This document shows positions 42,740 through 51,588 of a stretch of 64,000 nucleotides of DNA, piece after piece; the stretch's first letter is position 1; the number at the start of each line of letters is the position of its first letter. Both the position numbers and the translations under genes were made by a program. Source of the DNA: Spirosoma endophyticum (GTDB lineage Bacteria > Bacteroidota > Bacteroidia > Cytophagales > Spirosomataceae). The notes below the pieces were generated by a model. It was given only the letters and a program-made list of their open reading frames with translations. It did not search any database and was not told where the DNA came from. The DNA lies in assembly GCF_900112365.1 (NCBI RefSeq), contig NZ_FOLQ01000006.1:330885-394884 (forward strand), written 5' to 3'.

Positions 42740-44227
42740 ATGACAAATAAGCTTTACGATACGTCGCTAAGTTTGCTGACGGATCTCTATCAGGTAACGA
42801 TGGCCTATGGCTACTGGAAGTCGAAAACGGCCGAAAAAGAAGCCGTTTTTAATCTGTATTTTCGCAAAAATCCGTTCGGTGGCGGCTTTACGATAGCCTG
42901 CGGTTTAGCGAACGTAATTGGCTACATCAATAACTTCGGTATCTCAAAAAAAGACCTGCGCTACCTCCGCACGCTCACTGGTCACGATGATGCGCCGATG
43001 TTCGAGGAAGAGTTTATGGATTATCTGGCCAACCTGAAGCTCACGTGCAGCATCGACGCGATTCCGGAAGGAACGGTCGTGTTTCCGAATGAGCCGCTGG
43101 TTCGGGTACGCGGCCCGATTTTACAGTGCCAGTTGCTGGAAACCCCCCTACTGAATCTCATCAATTTCGAGTCGTTAATTGCGACCAAAGCCGCCCGACT
43201 CCGGTTAGTGGCCGAGAAAGATTCCCTGCTGGAATTTGGATTGCGTCGGGCGCAGGGGTTCGATGGTGGCATGACGGCCAGCCGGGCGGCTTACATTGGT
43301 GGTTGCGATGCGACGTCCAACGTACTGGCCGGGAAGCTCTACGACATTCCGGTTCGGGGTACGCACGCGCACAGTTGGGTGATGTCGTTCGATACCGAAC
43401 AGCAGGCATTTGATACGTATGCCGAAATGATGCCTAACAACGTAACACTGTTGGTCGATACATATGATACGTTACAGGGCGTCCGGCATGCGATCGAAAC
43501 GGGCAAAAAACTGGTCGCGCGCGGCCATAAATTATCCGGCATCCGGCTTGACTCCGGCGATTTGGCGTATCTGAGCATTGAAGCCCGCAAACTGCTGGAT
43601 GAAGCCGGTTTTCAGGATACGTCCATCGTAGCCAGCAACGATCTGGACGAAACAATTATCAATAGTCTGAAGCAGCAGGGCGCTAAAATTGACATCTGGG
43701 GCGTGGGCACCAAACTCGTTACGGCCTTCGATCAACCGGCGCTGGGTGGTGTGTATAAACTGGCCGCTTTCCGCAATGAAGTGTCGGACCGCTGGGATTA
43801 CAAAATGAAACTGTCGGAGCAGGCCATTAAAATTTCGACACCGGGAATTCAGCAGGTGCGTCGGTATCTGGACGATCGTGGCTTTCTGGCCGATATGATT
43901 TTCGATTCGGAAACGAACGAGCTGGATCAGCCGACGACAGGGAAAGGCACCGTCATGATCGATCCGATGGACTTCACCAAACGACGCCGTTTCAATGCTG
44001 GTCAGCCCTACGAAAACCTGTTAGTTCCTATTTTTCAGAATGGCAAGCAGGTGTATGTTTTGCCCGATATTCACTCAGTGCGCGATCGGGTGCAAACGCA
44101 ATTAGCCAGTCTGCATCCGGGTGTAAAACGGTTTGTGAACCCGCACATCTATCCGGTCGGTCTGGAAAAGCACCTACACGAACTGAAAACGAATTTGATT
44201 TTGGCCTTACGGGGCGAGTCAGCGTAA
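42740..44227 (+). CDS. pncB: Nicotinate phosphoribosyltransferase
   Basis: A 495-residue NAPRTase of the NAD salvage pathway: nicotinate + PRPP + ATP give nicotinate mononucleotide. Family landmarks: opening SLLTDLYQVTMAYGYWK, YFRKNPFGGGFTIACGL, FGLRRAQGFDGGMTASRAAYIGG, GTHAHSWVMSF (catalytic His region) and GIRLDSGDLAYLS. The length agrees with the longer bacterial type. The next gene, a PhnX-like hydrolase, starts 120 bases later; this gene belongs to NAD metabolism and is most likely unrelated to the phosphonate cluster. Confidence 0.96.
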   Translation: MTNKLYDTSLSLLTDLYQVTMAYGYWKSKTAEKEAVFNLYFRKNPFGGGFTIACGLANVIGYINNFGISKKDLRYLRTLTGHDDAPMFEEEFMDYLANLKLTCSIDAIPEGTVVFPNEPLVRVRGPILQCQLLETPLLNLINFESLIATKAARLRLVAEKDSLLEFGLRRAQGFDGGMTASRAAYIGGCDATSNVLAGKLYDIPVRGTHAHSWVMSFDTEQQAFDTYAEMMPNNVTLLVDTYDTLQGVRHAIETGKKLVARGHKLSGIRLDSGDLAYLSIEARKLLDEAGFQDTSIVASNDLDETIINSLKQQGAKIDIWGVGTKLVTAFDQPALGGVYKLAAFRNEVSDRWDYKMKLSEQAIKISTPGIQQVRRYLDDRGFLADMIFDSETNELDQPTTGKGTVMIDPMDFTKRRRFNAGQPYENLLVPIFQNGKQVYVLPDIHSVRDRVQTQLASLHPGVKRFVNPHIYPVGLEKHLHELKTNLILALRGESA

Positions 44228-44347
44228 TCGTTACGTATAAAATGGCCAGACGAGGCCAGACAAATTCTTTATTTCTTAATAGGGCAAAAGTTAACCGTAG
44301 CGAAAGTTTCTGTTGTTTTGTTGACTTTTCCCCTGACTTTTCTACCC

Positions 44348-45085
44348 ATGCAACCAATTGAATTAGTGGTTTTCGATATGGCCGGAACAACCGTTACCGA
44401 CCACCACGAAGTAGAACGGTGTTTTGCCAAGGCAGCCACCGAAACAGGCTTGTCTGTTTCCGACGAGCGGATTCTGGCCATGCAGGGCTTAGCTAAGCGC
44501 TACGTGTTCGAAACGCTGTGGAAAGAACAATTGGGCAACGATCACCCGGACATACAGCCGCAGGTAGACGTATCGTATGATGCCTTTCGCCGGATTCTGG
44601 AAAATCATTACCGCACGCAGGGCGCCACCCCCACCGAAGGTTGTCTGGAAACGTTTGCCTACCTGCGCGAGCGTGGTATTCAAATTGCTCTGACAACCGG
44701 TTTTTATCGGGTCGTAACCGATATTATTCTGGAGAAACTGGGCTGGCTCGACGGCTTAGATGACCAACGTATCGGCAGTCCCGACAGCTTCATTCAACTC
44801 TCCATTGCCAGCGACGAAGTCGAACGCGGACGGCCCTATCCGGACATGATTGAACGGGCGATGCGTATCCTCAATGTAACGAGTCCAAAAGCCGTCATCA
44901 ATATTGGCGATACGCCTTCTGATCTGCTGTCGGGCCGGGCGGCTGGCGTTGCGCTGAATCTGGGGCTCACGAATGGTACGCACTCGCGTGATCAATTAGA
45001 TGCCTATCCGCACGATCTTTTGCTAGGTTCTCTTCATGAATTACCTGCCCTGATCACCGCCAGAGAAGAAACGATTAATGTATAG
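44348..45085 (+). CDS. PhnX-like HAD hydrolase (TIGR03351-type phosphonatase-like)
   Basis: A 245-residue HAD-superfamily enzyme. ATG 44348 is the start. The nucleophile motif DMAGTT (Asp10) mimics the DWAGTT of phosphonoacetaldehyde hydrolase, and MQGLAKRYVFETL supplies a Lys (K50) at the place of PhnX's Schiff-base Lys. The closing motif IGDTPSDLLSGRAAGV binds Mg. The family named phosphonatase-like (TIGR03351) is known to travel with TIGR03364 FAD oxidoreductases, which is the next gene here. It is thought to cleave C-P bonds of an aldehyde-type phosphonate. Substrate not proven. Confidence 0.85.
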   Translation: MQPIELVVFDMAGTTVTDHHEVERCFAKAATETGLSVSDERILAMQGLAKRYVFETLWKEQLGNDHPDIQPQVDVSYDAFRRILENHYRTQGATPTEGCLETFAYLRERGIQIALTTGFYRVVTDIILEKLGWLDGLDDQRIGSPDSFIQLSIASDEVERGRPYPDMIERAMRILNVTSPKAVINIGDTPSDLLSGRAAGVALNLGLTNGTHSRDQLDAYPHDLLLGSLHELPALITAREETINV

Positions 45086-45087
45086 AA

Positions 45088-45135
45088 GGAGAAAGGAGGG
45101 GGCAATTGTTTTGTTTATACACCCTCCCTTTCTCC
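45088..45135. repeat. Imperfect hairpin between hydrolase and oxidoreductase genes
   Basis: GGAGAAAGGAGGG (45088-45100) and CCCTCCCTTTCTCC (45122-45135) pair with one bulge and enclose 21 bases. Purpose unclear; possibly a partial attenuator within the operon. Confidence 0.4.
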
Positions 45136-45151
45136 CCTTTCCTCCTGAAAA

Positions 45152-46324
45152 ATGCCTTCCTACGATTTAATAGTTATTGGTTCGGGTGCGCTCGGCACGT
45201 TCCATGCTTACCATGCCGCCAAAGCCGGTAAACGCGTGTTGTTGCTCGAAAAAGACCGTTATCCAATTGGCGCGACGGTACGCAATTTTGGGCAGGTAGT
45301 GCCGTCGGGGCTGGCCGGGCGCTGGTTCGACTATGGCCGTCGGAGCCTGGAAATCTACAAAAATATTCAGCGCCAAACCGACCTGACCGTCCGGCAAAAT
45401 GGCACGATCTATATCGCGTCCGATGCCGACGAATGGACACTGGCCAATGAACTCCACGACCGTTACCAAGGTATCGGCTATACCAGCGAGTTATGGACCA
45501 AAGCCCAATGTCTGGCCAAATACCCGTCGTTGCAATCCGACTACGTAGTGGGTGGAATTTTCTTTCCCCAGGAGATGAGCGTTGAGCCGGAGCAGATGAT
45601 TCACCGGCTGATTGCCTTTGTTCAGCAGAAATATGACGTTGATTACCGACCCGGTTCAGCCGTCATTGACGTGCAATCCAATTACAGTGGTGCCATCGTT
45701 ACGCTGAGCAATCGGGAGCGGTTCCAGGCTAATCGGGTGCTGATTTGCAGCGGCCACGAAGTACGCTTGTTATTCCCCAACGTTCTGGCCGATGCCGGAC
45801 TGGTAGTAAGTAAATTACAAATGCTGCTGGCCGAGCCGGTTTCCGGCCTTTCCTTACCCGGCAACATCCTGACCGGCTTAACGATACGTCGGTATGAAGC
45901 TTTTCAGGAGTGCCCGTCCTATGCCAATGTCATGGCTCGCACGCCCGAGCATCTGGCTGAACTCAAAAAGTGGGGCATTCATATTCTGTTCAAGCAGGCC
46001 ATAGACGGCTCCATCATCGTGGGCGATTCGCACGAATACGCCGACGCGACACAGGCCGAAGATCTGGGCTACCACACGCAGGATTTCATCAACGATCTGA
46101 TGCTGGCCGAAGCCCGGCGAATTGCTACGTTCCCGCTAACGATTAAAAAAACATGGGCGGGGTTTTATAGCCAGACGAAAGACGAAATCTTCGAACACAA
46201 CGTCGACGAGAACATTCGCATCGTAACGGGTATTGGCGGCAAGGGCATGAGTTCAGGCGCGGGTTATGCCGAGGAAAGTGTTCAGCAGTGGTTGGGGTTA
46301 CCTAAGAACACAGCTGCGCTGTAG
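45152..46324 (+). CDS. FAD-dependent oxidoreductase (TIGR03364-type, phosphonate-linked)
   Basis: A 390-residue DAO-family flavoenzyme with the Rossmann motif IVIGSGALGTFHAYHAAKAGK at the N-terminus and the FAD-closing segment ITGIGGKGMSSGAGYAEE-like stretch near the end (RIVTGIGGKGMSSGAGYAE). The family is related to glycine oxidase. Its members are syntenically tied to the phosphonatase-like hydrolase family, as here, and are proposed to oxidise an aminoalkylphosphonate to an aldehyde that the hydrolase cuts. Cytoplasmic. The exact substrate is inferred. Confidence 0.85.
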   Translation: MPSYDLIVIGSGALGTFHAYHAAKAGKRVLLLEKDRYPIGATVRNFGQVVPSGLAGRWFDYGRRSLEIYKNIQRQTDLTVRQNGTIYIASDADEWTLANELHDRYQGIGYTSELWTKAQCLAKYPSLQSDYVVGGIFFPQEMSVEPEQMIHRLIAFVQQKYDVDYRPGSAVIDVQSNYSGAIVTLSNRERFQANRVLICSGHEVRLLFPNVLADAGLVVSKLQMLLAEPVSGLSLPGNILTGLTIRRYEAFQECPSYANVMARTPEHLAELKKWGIHILFKQAIDGSIIVGDSHEYADATQAEDLGYHTQDFINDLMLAEARRIATFPLTIKKTWAGFYSQTKDEIFEHNVDENIRIVTGIGGKGMSSGAGYAEESVQQWLGLPKNTAAL

Positions 46325-46407
46325 AAATAAGCGCTTATTTCATACCTGTTAAATTCATGTGAAATCTCCCCAACATCTGTTCACAAACCATTGATGATTG
46401 GTCAATA

Positions 46408-46435
46408 TTGAGGTAATATCGGAACTCTACTTTTG
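46408..46435 (+). promoter_or_regulatory. Promoter of the SusC gene
   Basis: TTG at 46408-46410 and TACTTTTG at 46428-46435 fit the Bacteroidota consensus TTG then TAnnTTTG with a 17-base spacer. The ATG at 46472 follows 36 bases later. This gives the SusC gene its own start, although it is in the same direction as the preceding oxidoreductase gene. Confidence 0.6.
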
Positions 46436-46471
46436 CAGGAATTTACTTGAGTAATCTCAACCTGCAAACGC

Positions 46472-49400
46472 ATGACTCTTTTTTTACCTTCTTCAACGCT
46501 ACCGCAACCACTCCGGCAACGAACCGCCCGCCCGGTTCGCACGCTACGTCGATTGGCCGTAGCGTTTTTGTTTTGCCTACTATCCGGCCTGACCGCTTTC
46601 GCGCAGACCGTTAGCGGTCGGGTTGTTTCCGGTGAAGACAACCAGCCATTGCCCGGCGTGTCGATCATCGTGAAAGGCACAACTACCGGTACAACCAGCC
46701 GCGCCGATGGTACGTATTCCATTTCTGTTCAATCGGCCAATACGCTGACGTTCTCGTTCATCGGGTATGAAACGCAGGACGTTGCCGTGGGCAATCGTAT
46801 AACAATCGACGTATCGCTGGTTGTCGGCTCATCGACACTGAACGAAATCGTCGTGACGGCGCTCGGCATCAAAAAGGATATCCGGCAAACGGGGGTGACG
46901 GTGCAAACCGTCGATGGAACACAGTTATTGAAAGCCCGCGAACCAAACCCGATCAACTCCCTAACGGGGAAAGTGGCCGGGTTAACAATAGGATCTTCGT
47001 CGGAACTCCTGGGCCGTCCGAACATTTCACTACGTGGCAATTCAGACGTCTTGTTCGTGGTCGATGGGATTCCCATTACGTCTGATACCTGGAATGTTAG
47101 CGCCGATGATATTGAAACGTATACCGTGCTGAAAGGCGCGTCGGCCTCGGCGCTGTATGGCTTCCGGGGAAAAAACGGGGCCATTCTGATCACGACAAAA
47201 CGCGGCACGAAAGATAAACGTGGTTTTTCGGTGGAAGTCAATACGAGCCAGATGGCCGACCAGGGATTCCTTGCGATTCCGAAAGTACAGGACGAATACG
47301 GTCCCGGCGATCACGGTGTGTATGCCTTCGGCGATGGGAAAGGCAACGGCCTCAACGACGGTGATTACGACATCTGGGGACCAGCACTGAATGGTCAGCT
47401 AATTCCGCAATATGACAGTCCGGTTTTGCCGGGCCAGTCGTTCACCACGACATTCCCAAACGGCAAAACCTTTACCAGCAACCGGCAGCCAACGCCATTT
47501 TTGCCACGCGGCAAGGACAACCTCAGCCGGTTTATCCAGACCGGTATTCAGTCGAACAACAACATAGCGGTGGCTGCATCGGGGGAGAAATACGATATGC
47601 GCTTCTCCCTGTCGCACAATTTTCAGCGGGGACTGGTGCCAAATACCAAGCTGAACGTAACGAACTTCAACGTAACGGGTGGCTACAATTTTTCGCCCAA
47701 ACTCCGCTTTGAGGCCAGCATGAACTACAACCGACAGTATACGCCCAACTTTCCGGACGTAAACTACGGCCCTAACTCATTAATCTATAACATCATTGCC
47801 TGGGGTGGGGCCGACTGGAATATCGACGACATGAAGCAGATCTGGCAGCCCGGCAAAGAAGGCTCCCAACAGATTTATGCGGAATATCAGCGGTATAATA
47901 ACCCGTGGTTCCTGGCAAAATACTGGTTGCGCGGCCATTACAACAGCAACCTGTACGGCTACACATCGCTACGTTACCAACTTACGGATGCGTTGACGGT
48001 TACGGCCAAAACACAACTGACAACCTATAGCCTGCTTCGTACGGAGAAATTCCCTTATTCGGCTACGAGCTACGGCCGCGAAGAAGCCAGGGGTGACTAC
48101 CGCGAAGATCGCCGGAACCTGTTCGACAATATTAACCAGGTGCTGGTTCAGTACAACAAGAAAGTTACGCCCGATCTGGCCATTAACGCATTGGTCGGTG
48201 GTGAAGCGCGTATTTTCAATTACAACTCCGATTTCGCCAGCACCAACTACCTGAACGTACCGGGCGTCTACAATTTTGCCAACTCATCGAACCCAGTTGT
48301 TGCGTCGAATTTCCAGTCGGATATGCGGGTGTTATCGGCCTACTACTCGGCTGATTTTACGTTCCGCGATTACGCTACGTTGACCACCACAGGCCGGATC
48401 GACAAACTCTCGACGTTGCCGAAGGGGAACAATGCGTACTTCTATCCGTCGGTGGCGCTGAGCACGGTCATTTCGGACTACGTCCAGTTACCGGCCAAAC
48501 TTGGTATCTCGTTCCTGAAACTGCGAGCGTCGTATGCCAACGTAAAAGACGGCCTGACCCAATCGACCATCGGCTCTACGCCGGGCGCTTCGTTTCCGCT
48601 CGGCTATGGTGTCGATTATAACTCGTCGTATGGTGGACCAACGTATCAGAACTCGGCGGTGTATACCTTGCCCCTGGCCTATAACAATAAACCGGCGGCT
48701 TATTATACCAATACGCTCAACAACCCAAATCTGAAACCCAACTCGACCTCACAATCGGAGATCGGACTGGACATTCGTTTCCTGAACAACCGTTTGGCAC
48801 TGGATGCGGCTTACTACGTTAGCAACGACGGACCGCGCATTTTCACACTCCCATCGTCGGAAGCAACGGGCTACACCGGTCGACTGGTTAACGGAATCAG
48901 TACCCAGAAAAAGGGTGGTGAAATCTCGCTGACGGGGCAGGCTATTCGTTCGCCAAAAGGCTTCAATTGGGATGTTGTCGCCAACTACTCCACCTATACA
49001 GAACGACTGAAAGAAGTCTATCCAGAAGGCGGTATCAACACACTGGCATCAAACTTTTTTGTCGGAAGCAGTAGCGATAAACGGTTTATCAACATTGGCG
49101 ACCGAACCGACGGATTTTATTCGAGCGCATTTGTGCGGACGCCTGATGGTCAATTGATTAATGACGACGGTGGACGGCCGATCATAAACCCGGTGTCGCA
49201 GTTTCTGGGTTACGTCAATCCGAAATTCGTTTGGGGAATCAACAACCGGTTCAGCTACAAAAACATCAACTTCAGTTTCCAGTTCGACGGTCGCGTTGGC
49301 GGGGTCATCGGCGATTATGTCCGGCAGAAAACTTTCCAGGGTGGACGGCACATCGAAACGATCCAGGGTGCTTATGGGGCTGCCCGGCCTAATGATGTGC

Positions 49401-49807
49401 AGGGCATTACGTCCTTCGTAGGCCAGGGAGTCGCTTTGACAGGTGGAACCATCAACTACGACGTGAACGGTAATGTACTGAATTACGGCGAGTTAAAATA
49501 TGGCCCAAACACCACGAAAACTTTCGAACAGGATTACATCGCCCGCGCGTTTGGGTCTACGGAATCGTTCCTGATGGACCGGAGCTTTGCCAAACTGCGC
49601 GAGGTTATCATTGGTTATTCATTGCCGCAAAACCTGCTACGCCATGTCGGTGTGAAGCAGGCCAGTGTATCATTGGTGGGGCGCAATCTGCTGTACTTCG
49701 CCCAATACAAAGACATCGACCTCGACCAGTATCTAACGGGCGGCATCTCGGGCCTGCAAACGCCAACGACACGTCGGTACGGTATCAATCTGAATCTGGT
49801 ATTTTAA
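46472..49807 (+). CDS. SusC/RagA-family TonB-dependent outer membrane transporter
   Basis: A 1111-residue SusC homologue. A signal peptide (about residues 25-45) is followed by a carboxypeptidase-D-like regulatory domain (VSGRVVSGEDNQPLPGVSI, about 48-120), a TonB-box-like NEIVVTALG, a plug domain with SLRGNSDVLFVVDGIPI and KGASASALYGFRGKNGAILITTKRG, and the barrel up to the aromatic ending RRYGINLNLVF. It would import a ligand held by the adjacent SusD lipoprotein using TonB energy. Its position within phosphonate-related genes makes an organophosphonate or phosphorylated glycan the leading guess for the ligand. Confidence 0.96.
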   Translation: MTLFLPSSTLPQPLRQRTARPVRTLRRLAVAFLFCLLSGLTAFAQTVSGRVVSGEDNQPLPGVSIIVKGTTTGTTSRADGTYSISVQSANTLTFSFIGYETQDVAVGNRITIDVSLVVGSSTLNEIVVTALGIKKDIRQTGVTVQTVDGTQLLKAREPNPINSLTGKVAGLTIGSSSELLGRPNISLRGNSDVLFVVDGIPITSDTWNVSADDIETYTVLKGASASALYGFRGKNGAILITTKRGTKDKRGFSVEVNTSQMADQGFLAIPKVQDEYGPGDHGVYAFGDGKGNGLNDGDYDIWGPALNGQLIPQYDSPVLPGQSFTTTFPNGKTFTSNRQPTPFLPRGKDNLSRFIQTGIQSNNNIAVAASGEKYDMRFSLSHNFQRGLVPNTKLNVTNFNVTGGYNFSPKLRFEASMNYNRQYTPNFPDVNYGPNSLIYNIIAWGGADWNIDDMKQIWQPGKEGSQQIYAEYQRYNNPWFLAKYWLRGHYNSNLYGYTSLRYQLTDALTVTAKTQLTTYSLLRTEKFPYSATSYGREEARGDYREDRRNLFDNINQVLVQYNKKVTPDLAINALVGGEARIFNYNSDFASTNYLNVPGVYNFANSSNPVVASNFQSDMRVLSAYYSADFTFRDYATLTTTGRIDKLSTLPKGNNAYFYPSVALSTVISDYVQLPAKLGISFLKLRASYANVKDGLTQSTIGSTPGASFPLGYGVDYNSSYGGPTYQNSAVYTLPLAYNNKPAAYYTNTLNNPNLKPNSTSQSEIGLDIRFLNNRLALDAAYYVSNDGPRIFTLPSSEATGYTGRLVNGISTQKKGGEISLTGQAIRSPKGFNWDVVANYSTYTERLKEVYPEGGINTLASNFFVGSSSDKRFINIGDRTDGFYSSAFVRTPDGQLINDDGGRPIINPVSQFLGYVNPKFVWGINNRFSYKNINFSFQFDGRVGGVIGDYVRQKTFQGGRHIETIQGAYGAARPNDVQGITSFVGQGVALTGGTINYDVNGNVLNYGELKYGPNTTKTFEQDYIARAFGSTESFLMDRSFAKLREVIIGYSLPQNLLRHVGVKQASVSLVGRNLLYFAQYKDIDLDQYLTGGISGLQTPTTRRYGINLNLVF

Positions 49808-49811
49808 GAAT

Positions 49812-49865
49812 AGTCGTCAGTCATTAGTCGGAAGTCAAGAGTGGCTCCGCTAGTGACTGACGACT
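49812..49865. repeat. Hairpin between SusC and SusD genes
   Basis: Arms AGTCGTCAGTCATTAG (49812-49827) and CTAGTGACTGACGACT (49850-49865) pair over 16 bases with one G-T. It lies 5 bases after the SusC stop and could dampen read-through into SusD or stabilise the SusC message. Confidence 0.55.
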
Positions 49866-49887
49866 GTCAATTAACGACTATAATCTC

Positions 49888-51483
49888 ATGAAACTCAATA
49901 AAATTCTCCTGCTTTCTTTAACGGTTCTTGGGTTATCACTGGCCAGTTGCGAACAGCCATTTGATCAGCTCGAACAGGACCCGAACCGGCCTACCAGCGC
50001 TCCCGCATCGCTGGTTTTCAGTGGTGTACTGAATGACATGTATAATGCAAACACGGCTCCAACGGGCTACCATGGCGTTACGAATGGAGGCTGGAGCGAT
50101 CAACAGCGCTGGAACCAGTTTTATGCCAGTAATTACAACTACTACTCAACCAACGATTACGCCTGGACGTCAACCGATCTCTATTACACGACCTTGAAAG
50201 ACGTAGTGAAAATGGAACAGGAAGCCAAAAAAGTAGGCTTACCCGACGTGAATGCATACTCGGCATTGGGTAAATTTTTCCGGGCGTTCTTTTTCGAGAA
50301 CATGACCAAGCGGGTAGGTGATATCCCCCTGACAGACGCGTTGCAGGGCCTTGATAACCAAGCGCCCAAATACAATACGCAAAAGGAAGTGTACGTGCAG
50401 GTTCTGAAATGGCTCGACGACGCCAATACAGACCTGACCGCCCTCATCGCAAAAAGCGATAACAGCCTCACGGGTGATATTTATCTGAATAACAGCCTGA
50501 GCAAATGGCAGAAGGTGGTCAATACGTTCAAACTGCGGGTGCTGATTAGCCTGAGCAAGAAAGAAGCCGATACAGACCTGAACGTGAAGACGCGCTTTGC
50601 GGAGGTTGTCAATAACCCCACCAGGTTTCCGGTGATGAGTTCGATGGACGACAATCTTCAATACGTCTACAACACTCAATTCAACAAGTATCCTCGCAAT
50701 CCGGACAATTTTGGTCAAAGCGCTACGCGTGAGAACATGGCCGCTACGTATCTGGGTACGTTGACAGCGCTGAAAGATCCACGCACGTTTGTGGTCGCCG
50801 AACCCGCAACAGCGAAAGTTGCCGCCGGTATCAAGCCAACCGATTTTGCGGCATTTGTTGGTGCATCGTCGGGCGAAGATTTAGCTATTATGTCGTCGGC
50901 TGCGAATCAGGGCGCTTATTCGTTCCAGAATCGCAAACACTATTACAGCACGTATACCGCTGAACCCTATATCATTATCGGCTATCCTGAATTGCAGTTT
51001 ACGATTGCCGAAGGCATCAACCGGGGCTGGGCGACGGGCAGCGCGGAAGATTATTACAAAAAAGGCATCCAGGCATCCTGGGGATTTTATGGCCTGAAAG
51101 ACGGTAGCAACGACGTATTTTTCTCGGCCGATGGTGGTTATAAGTTGTTCAATACATATCAGGTTACTGTCAGTTTTGCCGATTATTACGCGCAGGCAGC
51201 CGTGAAATATGTAGCGGGTGCTCCAGGTCTGACCCAGATTCTGACCCAGAAATACCTGGCATTTTTTCAGCAATCGGGTATGGAAGCCTTCTACAATCAG
51301 CGACGGACGGGCGTTCCAACGTTCCTGACTGGACCCGGTACAGGCAACAGTACCCGCATTCCACTACGCTGGCAATATCCATCGACAGAGCGCTCGTACA
51401 ATACCGCGAACAACAGCGCAGCGCTAGCGAGTCAGTTCGGTGGCAACGATGATATTAATGCCGCGATGTGGGTACTGAAATAA
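49888..51483 (+). CDS. SusD/RagB-family surface lipoprotein
   Basis: A 531-residue SusD-like protein of the SusD_2 type. The leader NKILLLSLTVLGLSLASC ends in a lipobox. Family features: QLEQDPNRPTSAPASLVFSGVLNDMY at the N-terminus, AYSALGKFFRAFFFENMTKRVGDIPLTDAL (TPR-like helices), and the ending RIPLRWQYPSTERSYNTANN with INAAMWVLK. It would cover the SusC barrel and pick the substrate. It ends in a strong terminator (51501-51537). Confidence 0.95.
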   Translation: MKLNKILLLSLTVLGLSLASCEQPFDQLEQDPNRPTSAPASLVFSGVLNDMYNANTAPTGYHGVTNGGWSDQQRWNQFYASNYNYYSTNDYAWTSTDLYYTTLKDVVKMEQEAKKVGLPDVNAYSALGKFFRAFFFENMTKRVGDIPLTDALQGLDNQAPKYNTQKEVYVQVLKWLDDANTDLTALIAKSDNSLTGDIYLNNSLSKWQKVVNTFKLRVLISLSKKEADTDLNVKTRFAEVVNNPTRFPVMSSMDDNLQYVYNTQFNKYPRNPDNFGQSATRENMAATYLGTLTALKDPRTFVVAEPATAKVAAGIKPTDFAAFVGASSGEDLAIMSSAANQGAYSFQNRKHYYSTYTAEPYIIIGYPELQFTIAEGINRGWATGSAEDYYKKGIQASWGFYGLKDGSNDVFFSADGGYKLFNTYQVTVSFADYYAQAAVKYVAGAPGLTQILTQKYLAFFQQSGMEAFYNQRRTGVPTFLTGPGTGNSTRIPLRWQYPSTERSYNTANNSAALASQFGGNDDINAAMWVLK

Positions 51484-51500
51484 TTCACTACTTTCAAGCC

Positions 51501-51537
51501 AGACCTATACGGTTTTTAAAACCGTATAGGTCTTTTT
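51501..51537 (+). terminator. Terminator of the SusCD operon
   Basis: AGACCTATACGGTTTT (51501-51516) and its reverse complement (51518-51533) form a strong stem followed by TTTTT. It lies 18 bases after the SusD stop. Confidence 0.85.
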
Positions 51538-51551
51538 AGCTATAGCAGTTG

Positions 51552-51576
51552 AGCGTAGTCAGAGACTACGCCGAAC
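51552..51576 (-). repeat. Dispersed palindrome GCGTAGTC-GACTACGC, copy 1
   Basis: A 25-base sequence, read on the minus strand as GTTCGGCGTAGTCTCTGACTACGCT, identical to 63611-63635 on the plus strand. The core GCGTAGTC-tct-GACTACGC is palindromic. It lies just upstream of the alkaline-phosphatase-type gene. Confidence 0.75.
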
Positions 51577-51588
51577 ATCCGATAAACT

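Noticed and set aside
42726..44227. pncB as part of the phosphonate operon
   Set aside because: It is co-directional and close, but its NAD-salvage role and its own upstream word make a separate unit more likely.
50239..50718. Minus-strand open frame inside the SusD gene
   Set aside because: Antisense shadow without recognisable domain.
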